Positions 7,675-15,917 of a stretch of 64,000 nucleotides of DNA are shown here, piece after piece. This stretch comes from an uncultured Acetatifactor sp. (GTDB lineage: Bacteria; Bacillota; Clostridia; Lachnospirales; Lachnospiraceae). The notes beneath the pieces are model-generated. The model saw only the letters and a list, made by a program, of their open reading frames with translations. It did not search any database and was not told the DNA's origin. The stretch's first letter is position 1. Every line of letters starts with the position of its first letter. The position numbers were made by a program, and so were the translations under genes. The stretch covers positions 1 through 64,000 of the forward strand of contig CAJTKW010000005.1 in the NCBI GenBank assembly GCA_910577035.1, in the 5' to 3' direction.

Positions 7675-9462
7675 ATGCGGCAATATCAGGAAGAATATAT
7701 CGCCAATACCAAAAGTATTACCGAGCTGATGCTGCATACCGAGCTGATCGGGCTGCCTCCGGAGGAAATTTGCCGCAGGCTTCGGATGAAAGGGATCGGA
7801 GTGCGGGAACTTCAGGAGCGGAATAACCGGATCCTGCGGGAACGGCTGATTCCCACTCTGGACAATATTCTTACCGCCGGCGAGGAAGAAATCGACGCAT
7901 TGGTGGAATTTACGGATGCGCTGCTGCAAAGGCAGCTGGATGCCGGAGTGAGGTATTATGTTTGCCGGGCGCTGGTTTCAGTGGCCCGGGTGCAGGGAAA
8001 CCGAAATCTGCTGATTAAGGAGCTTTACATGACAGGCATGGCACTTTATGGCCTCCGGAGCACCCTGGAGGGTCAGGATGACAGTCAATTCTGCTGGAGA
8101 ATGAGGATGGTATTTGGAGAGGCGGCAGGTTATATTCGGTATTACGATGAAATAGACGATGCTGATACAAGAGGATATATCCATCGGTCCATGGGAAACC
8201 TGGCGCTGGGGATAGCAGGTCATGACAGCAGAACAGCGGAAAAAAAGATGGAGGTGCTTCGGCGTTCCCTGCAGGTACTGACGGATCCTGTCTATCAGGA
8301 GAAGACTCCCCAGCTGCCCTGGAATACCTATATTTATAAGCAGCACCAGGAGCGGACTACCCTGATGGAGTATCTGCGGGGCGGTGAGGTGACGGCCAGA
8401 ATTGTAGGAGAGGTCATGGAGTCTGCCCAGTATGTTTATGACAGGCAGGTGAAAAATGCCAGGGAGAGAGGAATGCCTCTGGAGGCGCGGTGGCTTTATA
8501 CCTATTATGCGGCTTCCTATTACTGCGGCGTGTACACATTGCCGGAGCTCCTGCACAAGATTGAGGAGGTCTATGCCTCCGCGTCTTTTTCCGATTACAG
8601 CGTGAACGGGATGTATGGAAATATTTTTCTTCCGGCCATATACTCTGTCCACCTGGGAAAGGATCCGGAGCTGTTGGAGCGGAAAAAACCGGTAGTCCTG
8701 ATGATGTACCGCAGAATGAAGGAATATCTGAAGCGGGTGCCCCCGGGCGAGAACACGGGCAGTTTGTCTTCCTATGTCAGAGGAAGCATGGGGGCGTATA
8801 TTGAATACCCGGGAGAAAACAGTTTCCGCGATTATGTGGAGGAAGTGATTGCCGGCAGGCAGCCGGAAACATATGCACATTCCTATATGGTTTCAAGGCT
8901 TGCATCGCTGATCTTTGACGAGATGATGGAGACAATGCCGGAGCAGCTCGTGGGCGTCAGGGGAACAAAGAGTGTCGGGGAGCTGCAGGAACGCAGGGAA
9001 GAAGTGGAGAGGTTTCTGTATGATTGCTGCATTCTTCATGATATAGGGAAACTGAAGATGCTGGAGCTTTACGAACTGCCCAATCGCGGGTGGTTTGCCG
9101 AGGAGGAGGAACTGTACAGATTTCATACGGTTTACGGCTGGCAGATGCTGACGCGGTATGACTCCACGAAAGATCTGGCGCCGGCAGCCCTGGGGCATCA
9201 CAGATGGTTTGACGGGCAGGGAGGCTTTCCGGAGGCGTACCATCGGGAGCAGGATGCAGTGCTGACCGATATCGTCAGCGTGGCGGATTTTATTGACGAA
9301 ATCTGTAATCCCGGGGAAAATTATCAATGTGAGACCGTATGCCCGGAAGAGATGCTGGAGCAGCTGCGTGCTTTTGCAGGCGCCAGGTTTTCGCCTTTTG
9401 CTGCAGAGGCGGCTGTCCGACGGGAGGAAGATATAAAAAAAGTATTGACAGACAGTCTCTGA
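7675..9462 (+). CDS. HD-domain protein (predicted phosphohydrolase, HD-GYP-like) paired with the hybrid kinase
   Basis: A 595-residue protein. Residues 1 to about 400 are helical and match no domain I recognise. The C-terminal third is an HD hydrolase: HDIGK with His455-Asp456, then HTVYGW, a GHHRWFDGQGG stretch that resembles the GYP region of HD-GYP cyclic-di-GMP phosphodiesterases, and SVADFIDEI. The substrate could be cyclic-di-GMP or another nucleotide. The ATG at 7675 has GGGAGG just upstream; an in-frame GTG at 7657 would overlap the kinase. Tight spacing implies co-translation with the hybrid kinase and a role as its output or partner. Confidence 0.75.
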   Translation: MRQYQEEYIANTKSITELMLHTELIGLPPEEICRRLRMKGIGVRELQERNNRILRERLIPTLDNILTAGEEEIDALVEFTDALLQRQLDAGVRYYVCRALVSVARVQGNRNLLIKELYMTGMALYGLRSTLEGQDDSQFCWRMRMVFGEAAGYIRYYDEIDDADTRGYIHRSMGNLALGIAGHDSRTAEKKMEVLRRSLQVLTDPVYQEKTPQLPWNTYIYKQHQERTTLMEYLRGGEVTARIVGEVMESAQYVYDRQVKNARERGMPLEARWLYTYYAASYYCGVYTLPELLHKIEEVYASASFSDYSVNGMYGNIFLPAIYSVHLGKDPELLERKKPVVLMMYRRMKEYLKRVPPGENTGSLSSYVRGSMGAYIEYPGENSFRDYVEEVIAGRQPETYAHSYMVSRLASLIFDEMMETMPEQLVGVRGTKSVGELQERREEVERFLYDCCILHDIGKLKMLELYELPNRGWFAEEEELYRFHTVYGWQMLTRYDSTKDLAPAALGHHRWFDGQGGFPEAYHREQDAVLTDIVSVADFIDEICNPGENYQCETVCPEEMLEQLRAFAGARFSPFAAEAAVRREEDIKKVLTDSL

Positions 9463-9473
9463 TCCTTTATAAT
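9445..9473 (+). promoter_or_regulatory. Consensus promoter for the tyrS T-box transcript
   Basis: Perfect TTGACA (9445-9450), 17-base spacer and perfect TATAAT (9468-9473), overlapping the end of the HD gene. The expected start is near 9480. Confidence 0.8.
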
Positions 9474-9479
9474 GCTGAT

Positions 9480-9793
9480 AATTTCATAAATCAAGTGATT
9501 GATTGTAAAAGCAATGACAAGAAGAAGTAGCAGACAGTGGGGCATACAGAAAGCAGCCGGATGATGAGAGGCGCATGGGAAGCTGTTTGTGAATACATCT
9601 TTGAGCTTCACACCAAATTCTGCGTTTTGCGGATAGTAGGCTGTGACGGTTCCCGCATCCGTTATCGTGCTAGGGTATAAGCTGTGGCAGCAGTCGTACC
9701 CGAAGAGGCAGGCAGTGTGAGCTGTCTGTAAACATTAGGTGGTATCACGAGGCTTGGGCTCTCGTCCTTTTGAAAGGATGGGAGCTTTTTTAA
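9480..9793 (+). ncRNA. T-box riboswitch (tyrosine tRNA-sensing leader)
   Basis: A leader of about 310 bases between a consensus promoter and tyrS. The T-box core, TAGGTGGTATCACG (9736-9749), matches the conserved antiterminator sequence that pairs with uncharged tRNA, and an intrinsic terminator follows at once. In stem I the segment GAATACATC (about 9588-9596) offers a UAC tyrosine specifier codon in the expected GAA-codon-A context. Uncharged tRNA-Tyr should favour antitermination. Stem boundaries were not folded; the exact specifier is inferred. Confidence 0.85.
9757..9792 (+). terminator. Regulated terminator of the tyrS T-box
   Basis: GCTCTCGTCC pairs (with G-U pairs) with GGATGGGAGC across a short loop, followed by six Ts. 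It directly follows the T-box sequence and is the off-state terminator. Confidence 0.8.
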
Positions 9794-9861
9794 TGCGCTG
9801 CTTCATGGAATGAGCAGGTCCGCTGAGCCGGAACAGGAAAATAAAAAAAAGGAGAGCAGAT

Positions 9862-11163
9862 ATGAAAACAACAGAAGCAGAATTCGGGAAAAAGGATTTT
9901 ACGGAGAACGGGGAGACGACACGGGTGAGGGACATGGATGAGGAGCAGATAAAGGCCCTGGTCCGCCATCAGATGCGCGTTATCAGACAAGGGGCAGCCG
10001 AGTTGATCGGTGAGGAAGAGCTGGGGGAGAAGCTGAGACGCAGTATCATGACGGGAAAGCCGCTGACAGTCAAGTTCGGCATGGATCCCAGTGCGCCGGA
10101 CATCCACCTGGGGCATGCGGTGGCGCTGCGGAAGCTGAAGCAGATGCAGGACCTGGGGCACAGGATTGTGGTGGTAATCGGGGATTTCACCGGGAGGATC
10201 GGGGATCCCACCGGAAAGAGCAAAGGGAGAAAGGCGCTTTCGGACGAAGAGGTGAGCGCCAATGCACAGACATACCAGGAGCAGATATTCAGGATTCTGG
10301 ACAGGGAGAAGACCCGGGTGAGGTACAACGGGGAATGGCTGGAACACCTGGATTTCGGACAGGTGCTGGAGCTTGCGTCCACAACAACGGTGGCGAGAAT
10401 GCTGGAGCGGGATGATTTCCAGAACCGTTTCCGCAACAACATTCCCATCGGGCTGCATGAATTTTTCTATCCCTTAATGCAGGCGTATGATTCCGTTGTG
10501 CTGGAGGCAGATCTGGAGCTGGGGGGAACGGATCAGACCTTCAACGTCCTCATGGGGAGAAGCCTGCAGAGAGAGTGTGGGCAGGAATCTCAGGCGGTGC
10601 TGTTCATGCCGCTTCTGGAAGGGATTGACGGTGCGGAGAAGATGAGCAAGAGTCTGGGAAATTACATCGGCATAGATGAGGATGCCAGAACCATGTTTAC
10701 CAAGGTGATGCAGATCCCCGACGGGCTGATCCTCAAATATTTTGAGCTGGGGACGGATATTCAGCCGGAGGATCTGGACAAGGTGAGGGAAGATCTGGCG
10801 GACGGAGGAAATCCCAGGGATGCAAAGCTGCTGCTGGCAAGGACGATCACGGAACTGTATCATGGCGAGGAGGAAGCGGAGTCGGCAGAGAGCTTTTTCC
10901 GGGAGGCCTTTACCAACCGCGGCGTGCCGGAGAATGTGGACGCCCTGCAGGTCATTTTGGATCGGGGAAACCTGCTGGATTGTGTCCGTCCGCTGGTAAA
11001 CGGGGGGTATGTGGAGAGCGGCGCCGGTTTCCGAAGGCTGATTGCCCAGGGCGGTGTCTGGAAGAACGGCGAGCGGGTGAAGGATCCGGAGGAAAGGGTT
11101 AAGGCAGGTGATGTGCTGAAGATCGGAAAGCGGCGTTTTGTGAGACTGGAGACAGATATGTAG
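9862..11163 (+). CDS. tyrS: Tyrosyl-tRNA synthetase
   Basis: A 433-residue class I aminoacyl-tRNA synthetase that charges tRNA-Tyr. The HIGH-like motif is HLGHAVAL, the KMSKS motif is exact (AEKMSKSLG), and the tyrosine site FYPLMQAYDSV is present; the C-terminal 60 or so residues form an S4 RNA-binding domain. It has a slightly longer N-terminus than usual. GGAG precedes the ATG at normal spacing. The T-box with a Tyr specifier upstream supports the identity. By sequence it resembles the TyrZ-like branch, but I did not align it. Confidence 0.93.
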   Translation: MKTTEAEFGKKDFTENGETTRVRDMDEEQIKALVRHQMRVIRQGAAELIGEEELGEKLRRSIMTGKPLTVKFGMDPSAPDIHLGHAVALRKLKQMQDLGHRIVVVIGDFTGRIGDPTGKSKGRKALSDEEVSANAQTYQEQIFRILDREKTRVRYNGEWLEHLDFGQVLELASTTTVARMLERDDFQNRFRNNIPIGLHEFFYPLMQAYDSVVLEADLELGGTDQTFNVLMGRSLQRECGQESQAVLFMPLLEGIDGAEKMSKSLGNYIGIDEDARTMFTKVMQIPDGLILKYFELGTDIQPEDLDKVREDLADGGNPRDAKLLLARTITELYHGEEEAESAESFFREAFTNRGVPENVDALQVILDRGNLLDCVRPLVNGGYVESGAGFRRLIAQGGVWKNGERVKDPEERVKAGDVLKIGKRRFVRLETDM

Positions 11164-11295
11164 TAACAAAAACCACATAAAAAAGATAAAAAAACTATAA
11201 AATGTATTTTTGAGTAATGATTTGCATTGCTATTTTGATAGGTAAGTGGTATTCTTTACTTTATAGACGATAACTTATGAAAGGTCAGTAAACAT

Positions 11296-12201
11296 ATGAG
11301 TGAAGCATTCCATATTATCAGCGACGGCTCCTGTGATTTGCCGGCAGAGCTTGCAGAAAAGAAAAATATTACAGTAGTTCCCTTTTATGTGTCTTTTGAT
11401 AATGAGCATTATCTGAAGGAAAACGTGGAAATCGGCATCAGAGATTTTTATCAGCAGATGGTGGACCGGAAGGGAGTATATCCCAAATCCTCCTTGCCTG
11501 CGGTCAGGGACTATATGGATGCGTTCCGGCCTTATGCGGAAGCGGGGGTGCCGGTGATCTGTATCTGCATTACCACGAAATTCAGCGGCTCCATGCAGTC
11601 GGCGGTGAATGCCAGGGAAGCGCTCCGGGAAGAGTATCCCGATTTGGAGATCACGGTTATTGATGCTACCGTTAATACGGTGCTGCAGGGACTGTATGTG
11701 CTGGAAGGGGTTAAGATGCGGGATGCCGGGTTCAGCTATCAGGACGCGGTGGCACGGCTGGAAGAGATCAAGGGTACCGGCAGGATATTCTTTACCGTGG
11801 GAAATATGGAATATTTAAAGCACGGCGGGCGGATCGGAAAGGTAGGGGCGCTGGCGGGCAGTGTTCTGGATATACGTCCGGTGATTACGCTGAAAAGAGG
11901 CGAGATATTCCCGTCGGGAATCGGCAGAGGGAGAAAGCGGAGCACGGCAAAGGCGACGGATCTGCTGGTGTCCTATTTGAAAAAGGGAGGGCTGGGCATC
12001 GATTGCTACAGCATTGTCATCGGCTATGGCTATGACATCGAAGAGGGGAAAGAATACCGGGACAGTGTGGTACGGGAGCTGCAGGCTCAGGGCCATGAGG
12101 TAAAGGAGCTTCCCACCTGCCAGATCGGTGCGACCATCGGCGTACATACCGGCCCGTATCCCCTGGGGATCGGCGTGATCGAGAAGGCAATTCACAATTG
12201 A
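11296..12201 (+). CDS. DegV-family fatty-acid-binding protein
   Basis: A 301-residue DegV protein. The start, FHIISDGSCDLP, and the later GSMQSAVNAR and KHGGRIGK motifs are characteristic. DegV/FakB proteins bind a fatty acid and can present it to a kinase (FakA) for acyl-phosphate formation; whether this copy pairs with FakA is unknown, and no fakA lies in the window. The gene follows an AT-rich stretch of 130 bases after tyrS and ends at an intrinsic terminator. Confidence 0.88.
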   Translation: MSEAFHIISDGSCDLPAELAEKKNITVVPFYVSFDNEHYLKENVEIGIRDFYQQMVDRKGVYPKSSLPAVRDYMDAFRPYAEAGVPVICICITTKFSGSMQSAVNAREALREEYPDLEITVIDATVNTVLQGLYVLEGVKMRDAGFSYQDAVARLEEIKGTGRIFFTVGNMEYLKHGGRIGKVGALAGSVLDIRPVITLKRGEIFPSGIGRGRKRSTAKATDLLVSYLKKGGLGIDCYSIVIGYGYDIEEGKEYRDSVVRELQAQGHEVKELPTCQIGATIGVHTGPYPLGIGVIEKAIHN

Positions 12202-12220
12202 TATGTTATATCGGAAGGAA

Positions 12221-12255
12221 AGGCCGGCCGCCAGTCATCTGCAGCCGGTCTTTTT
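12221..12255 (+). terminator. Intrinsic terminator after degV
   Basis: GGCCGGCCGC pairs with GCAGCCGGTC around a 9-base loop, followed by TTTTT. It lies between convergent degV and the HAD gene, and may stop transcription from both sides, more weakly on the minus strand. Confidence 0.75.
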
Positions 12256-13061
12256 CACAGGCAGTTTTTTAGCAGTTCTTTGATATCGGTAAAAGCGTAC
12301 TCTGCAGGGTAAGGAGTATTCTTCATGTCTTCCGGCCGTGCTTCGCCGGTAAACACCACACAGGTATCCACACCGCCGTTAATGCCGCAGGCAATGTCCG
12401 TGTAAAGGCGGTCTCCCACCACCAGGGTTTCTTCCCTTGTAAAGCCGGACAATTCCAGACATAAATCAACTACCTCCCGGCTGGGCTTTCCCAGGTAGAC
12501 GGGATGCCTGTCCGTGGTGGCGGTAAGCATGCCGCAGATGGAGCCGCAGTCCGGAACAAAGCCGAAGTCTATGGGGCAGCGCAGGTCGGGATTGGTGGCA
12601 TAGAAGGGGGCGTCCGTGGTCAGCAGTACCCTGGATGCCTGTATCAGCTTTTGGTAGTTCAGTTCACTGTCGTATGCCACCACCACACAGTCGATGCCGT
12701 CCTCCGCAGTCTCGGTGATCCGGAGACCGTTACGCCGCAGCTCTGCCACAAAGGAAGCGGTGCCCAGCACAAATATTTTTTTGCCGGCATAATGCTCCCG
12801 CAGGAAGCGGAGGGTCATAAAGCCGGATGTGATGAATTGGTCTTCCCTGGTTTCCAGGGAAAAGGCGGTGCGGAATTTCTCCACATAATCGCTGCCGCTT
12901 CTGGTGGAGTTGTTGGTGATATAGTAGGTTTTGCCGCCAATGCGGTCAATGTGGGCCAGCAGCTCGGCGCTGCCCTCGTACAGGGTGTCGCCCAGTGCCA
13001 GGGTGCCGTCTATGTCAAACAGGAACAGTTTCTTTTTTTTCAATGCTTCCGGTGATTTCAT
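12255..13061 (-). CDS. HAD-IIA family phosphatase (NagD/phosphoglycolate-like)
   Basis: A 268-residue HAD superfamily hydrolase. Motif I is LFDIDGTL with nucleophile Asp16; TNNSTRSG is the class II signature of NagD-like enzymes; the C-terminal VVGDRLYTDI is motif IV. The family dephosphorylates small metabolites such as nucleotides, p-nitrophenyl phosphate analogues and sugar phosphates, and the true substrate here is not evident. It is a single gene on the minus strand with its own promoter (13110-13138), convergent with degV. Confidence 0.88.
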   Translation of the reverse strand: MKSPEALKKKKLFLFDIDGTLALGDTLYEGSAELLAHIDRIGGKTYYITNNSTRSGSDYVEKFRTAFSLETREDQFITSGFMTLRFLREHYAGKKIFVLGTASFVAELRRNGLRITETAEDGIDCVVVAYDSELNYQKLIQASRVLLTTDAPFYATNPDLRCPIDFGFVPDCGSICGMLTATTDRHPVYLGKPSREVVDLCLELSGFTREETLVVGDRLYTDIACGINGGVDTCVVFTGEARPEDMKNTPYPAEYAFTDIKELLKNCL

Positions 13062-13109
13062 ATTTAGTTATTATCTCCCTTATCTGTAATGATTCCCGTA
13101 AACAGAGCT

Positions 13110-13138
13110 ATTATAACATTTTGGCCTGATACGCTCAA
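13110..13138 (-). promoter_or_regulatory. Promoter of the NagD-like gene
   Basis: On the minus strand TTGAGC (13133-13138), 17-base spacer, perfect TATAAT (13110-13115), about 50 bases before the ATG at 13061. Confidence 0.65.
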
Positions 13139-13226
13139 GGAGATTCGTAACTGTTCAGACAACATGGAACCGTCACGGAGATTTCGTGAAAAGAACAGGA
13201 AATCCGAATAATTCCGAATAAAGGAA

Positions 13227-13255
13227 TAGACTTATGATGGAGGTTGTGCTATACT
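13227..13255 (+). promoter_or_regulatory. Candidate promoter of the ABC-F leader transcript
   Basis: TAGACT (13227-13232), 17 bases, TATACT (13250-13255). The -35 is only a partial match. It would give a leader of about 420 bases before the ABC-F start codon. Confidence 0.5.
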
Positions 13256-13332
13256 GTCCGTATCGGCAGTAGATGATCGTAACAAAGAGAGTGGAGCCGG
13301 CATTTCGTGCGGCTTCCATAAGAGGAGGAGCG

Positions 13333-13347
13333 ATGAGTAGCAGATAG
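13333..13347 (+). CDS. Putative four-codon leader peptide (MSSR) upstream of the ABC-F gene
   Basis: A strong AGAGGAGGAG ribosome site (13321-13330) is followed two bases later by ATG AGT AGC AGA TAG. Short ORFs with strong ribosome sites in long leaders are typical sensors for ribosome-targeting antibiotics, where drug-stalled ribosomes change downstream RNA folding. The downstream leader holds several hairpins and one clear terminator (13543-13575) before an ABC-F gene. The very close ribosome-site spacing is a weakness. Function is inferred from layout only. Confidence 0.45.
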   Translation: MSSR

Positions 13348-13542
13348 TTTGAGAGGGAAAACAAACATTTTGTTTTTTAGGGAAAGCCTGTCAGAAGCAG
13401 GTTTGTTTGTGCATCCTTATCAGATTATCACACTCATTTACGCGGATAGTGAGGCAAGGGCCGTATTTCAAGTCAACCAGGGCTGGCTTGAGTATGGAGT
13501 TATGCTCCATGTCGTGGTCAGGGCCGCAGTTTTTTGTGTATG

Positions 13543-13575
13543 AGTCTGTTTTCGGATGCGGGAACAGACTTTTTT
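13543..13575 (+). terminator. Intrinsic terminator inside the ABC-F leader (probable attenuator)
   Basis: AGTCTGTT pairs with AACAGACT around a loop, followed by six Ts, about 110 bases before the ABC-F start. Upstream leader structures include ATGGAG/CTCCAT (around 13494-13510) and AAGCCTG/CAGGTTT (around 13384-13405). A terminator between promoter and gene implies conditional readthrough. Confidence 0.7.
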
Positions 13576-13685
13576 GTATGTGTGATTTTTGCACTTTCGG
13601 AGACTTATGCACAGAATGTGATTTTTACACATTGTGGGATTCCTGCATATTTTGCAGACTGTTCAGGCTTTCGGGAGGAGGGTCT

Positions 13686-15230
13686 ATGCTACAGATCAGA
13701 AATTTAAGTATAATTTATAAAAAGGATTTGCGGGAATTGGTGTCGGAGCTGTCTTTTGTGCTGAATGACGGAGACAAGGCGGCGTTGATCGGGGAAGAGG
13801 GCAATGGCAAGTCTACATTATTGAAGCTGATATATGATGAATCCCTGGTGGAAAACTATGTGGAGCATTCCGGTGAAGTCATCCGCAATCATTCTGTGCT
13901 GGGATATTTGGGGCAGGAGCTGGAGCCGGAAGAACGGGAAAAGAGCGTATATGAGTTCCTGTGCGGAGAGCCGGAATTTCAGGAAAGCGGGCCAAAAGAG
14001 CTGGCGGCTTATGCTTCCGGGCTTCATGTGCCGGTCCCGCTTTTGTATTCGGAGCAGCGGATGGATACGTTGTCGGGAGGAGAGAAAATTAAAATATGTA
14101 TGCTTCGCATTTTATGCCGGAAACCGGATGTGCTGCTGCTGGACGAACCGTCCAATGATATTGATTTAAGGACCCTGCTGTGGCTGGAGGAGTTCATTCT
14201 GGGCTGGGAAGGGCCGCTGCTATACATTTCCCATGACGAAACGCTTTTGGAGCGGACTGCCAATAAGATAATTCATCTGGAACAGATTCAGAGAAAGAAA
14301 AAGGCCCGGCATACGGTGAAAGCCCTTGATTACCGGACTTATGCAAACCAACGGGCGGGAGGGCTGCAGAAGCAGGAACAGCTGGCTAAAGGGGAACGCA
14401 GCGAATACAGAAAGCAGCAGGAAAAGTTTATGCGGATCCAGCAAAAGGTAGAGCATCAGCAGGAGGTGATTTCCAGGCAGGATCCCCATGGGGCGCAGCT
14501 GTTAAAGAAGAAAATGCACGCCGTCAAGAGCATGGAGCGGAGGTTCGAGAAGGAGTTCCAACAGATGACGGAATTTCCCGATGTGGAGGAAGCCATTTTC
14601 ATGAAATTCGGGGAAACGAAGGAACTGTCTCCCGGGAAAACAGTGCTGGACCTCTTTCTTCCGGAGTTAAGGCAGGGAGAGCGTGTGCTGGCCCGCAATA
14701 TTTGCCTCAAGGTGCGGGGAAAGGAGAAAATCTGTCTCACAGGGGATAACGGCGCCGGCAAGACCACGCTGTTAAAGTCAATTGCTGCCGGGCTGCTGGA
14801 GAGAACGGATATAAAGGCAGCCTATATTCCCCAGAATTATGCGGATCCGGAAGGATTTGGGGCGGCTTTGCAGGTCACGCCCGTGGAATTCCTGGCAGGG
14901 AAGGGCGATAAGGAGGAGTGTACAAAGATACGCACATATCTGGGCAGCCTGAAATTTACGGCCGATGAAATGGAGCACTCGGTCCGGGCGCTGTCAGGGG
15001 GGCAGCGGGCTAAGCTGCTGCTTTTGCGAATCTGTATGAGCGGGGCCAATGTACTGATCCTGGATGAGCCCACCCGGAATTTTTCGCCTTTGTCAGGTCC
15101 TGTGATCCGTAAAATGCTGGCCGGGTTTCCGGGTGCGATTATCAGCATCTCCCATGACAGGAAATATATGGAGGAGGTGTGTGAAAAGGTATACCGGCTG
15201 ACGGAGGAAGGGCTTGTACCCACGGAGTGA
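13686..15230 (+). CDS. ABC-F family ribosome-associated ATPase (possible antibiotic ribosomal protection protein)
   Basis: With the ATG at 13686 (GGGAGGAGG upstream) the protein has 514 residues, a normal ABC-F length. It has two ATP-binding cassettes and no membrane segment. Cassette 1 has GEEGNGKST, LSGGEK and LLLDEPSNDID; cassette 2 has GDNGAGKTT, LSGGQR and ILDEPTRNFSPLS in place of the usual DEPTNHLD. A basic helical interdomain linker lies at about 200-310. ABC-F proteins enter the ribosomal E site, and some dislodge lincosamides, pleuromutilins or streptogramin A. The attenuator-like leader with a tiny peptide ORF favours a drug-inducible protection role, but the drug class cannot be read from sequence. 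Confidence 0.82.
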   Translation: MLQIRNLSIIYKKDLRELVSELSFVLNDGDKAALIGEEGNGKSTLLKLIYDESLVENYVEHSGEVIRNHSVLGYLGQELEPEEREKSVYEFLCGEPEFQESGPKELAAYASGLHVPVPLLYSEQRMDTLSGGEKIKICMLRILCRKPDVLLLDEPSNDIDLRTLLWLEEFILGWEGPLLYISHDETLLERTANKIIHLEQIQRKKKARHTVKALDYRTYANQRAGGLQKQEQLAKGERSEYRKQQEKFMRIQQKVEHQQEVISRQDPHGAQLLKKKMHAVKSMERRFEKEFQQMTEFPDVEEAIFMKFGETKELSPGKTVLDLFLPELRQGERVLARNICLKVRGKEKICLTGDNGAGKTTLLKSIAAGLLERTDIKAAYIPQNYADPEGFGAALQVTPVEFLAGKGDKEECTKIRTYLGSLKFTADEMEHSVRALSGGQRAKLLLLRICMSGANVLILDEPTRNFSPLSGPVIRKMLAGFPGAIISISHDRKYMEEVCEKVYRLTEEGLVPTE

Positions 15231-15323
15231 AAGCCCCTCCCGCGGGTATTGTTTTTTCGGAAGGTTCCGTGTAAAATGGAATACGGGATTTGTGTGGGAG
15301 GAATACTTCAGGCGGGGGAAGAA

Positions 15324-15593
15324 ATGGTTAGGAAACGTTTCAGGTTTACGGGCAGGGTGCAGGGCGTCGGGTTCAGAACCCGGGCAAAATACGCTGCCCG
15401 CGGAATGTATATCACGGGCTGGGTGAGGAATGAGTGGGACGGTTCTGTGGTAATGGAAGCACAGGGGAGCGAAAAGGCAATTGACCAGATGCTGATTATG
15501 ATTAACAGGAGCGACTATATCCGTATCGACTCCATGGAGTCGGAAATCGTTCCCCTTAAGGAGGATGAGGCTTCTTTCACGGCAATCGTGTGA
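15324..15593 (+). CDS. acyP: Acylphosphatase
   Basis: An 89-residue protein hydrolysing carboxyl-phosphate bonds of acyl phosphates. The signature FTGRVQGVGFRTR contains the phosphate-binding loop and catalytic Arg; the catalytic Asn lies in WVRNEWDGSV. The ATG at 15324 has a GGGGGAAG ribosome site; a longer in-frame start at 15249 would add 25 atypical residues. It follows the ABC-F gene on the same strand and is a normal full-length member. Confidence 0.9.
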   Translation: MVRKRFRFTGRVQGVGFRTRAKYAARGMYITGWVRNEWDGSVVMEAQGSEKAIDQMLIMINRSDYIRIDSMESEIVPLKEDEASFTAIV

Positions 15594-15917
15594 GATTGTG
15601 AGTTTCCGCATAGGGGATCACGGAAGTTCGTGTGAAATGCAGAGATCCGTGCTGCAACAGGCGCGCAACACTCCAGGCCGGCCATGGAATCGTTATCGCC
15701 GCCGGGGGGTTCAAACATCTGAAAAAGTTTTACCGGAAGGACTTGTACAGGACAGAAGTCTGTGTTATAGTAAATATAACATCTGTTTTATCCAAATCGG
15801 GAACACATTCTGGTTCCCGTGTTTCGGCTTTTCGCCATCGATTCAGACAAAATAGTTAAACAGTGCACAGGACCGGCGAAAAGTATTTCTCCTGTCTGTG
15901 CGGAACAGGAGGAACGA
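15594..15917 (+). other. Non-coding interval holding the promoter and leader of the Rpn-type gene
   Basis: This 324-base gap holds a good promoter, TTGTAC (15743-15748), 17 bases, TATAGT (15766-15771), and a leader hairpin CGGGAAC/GTTCCCG (15798-15819) about 20 bases after the expected start site. The first 140 bases hold nothing I recognise. Confidence 0.55.

Noticed and set aside
13349..13543. A 64-codon ORF in the ABC-F leader
   Set aside because: It would start at TTG without a ribosome site and runs through leader hairpins; the MSSR ORF has the only strong site.
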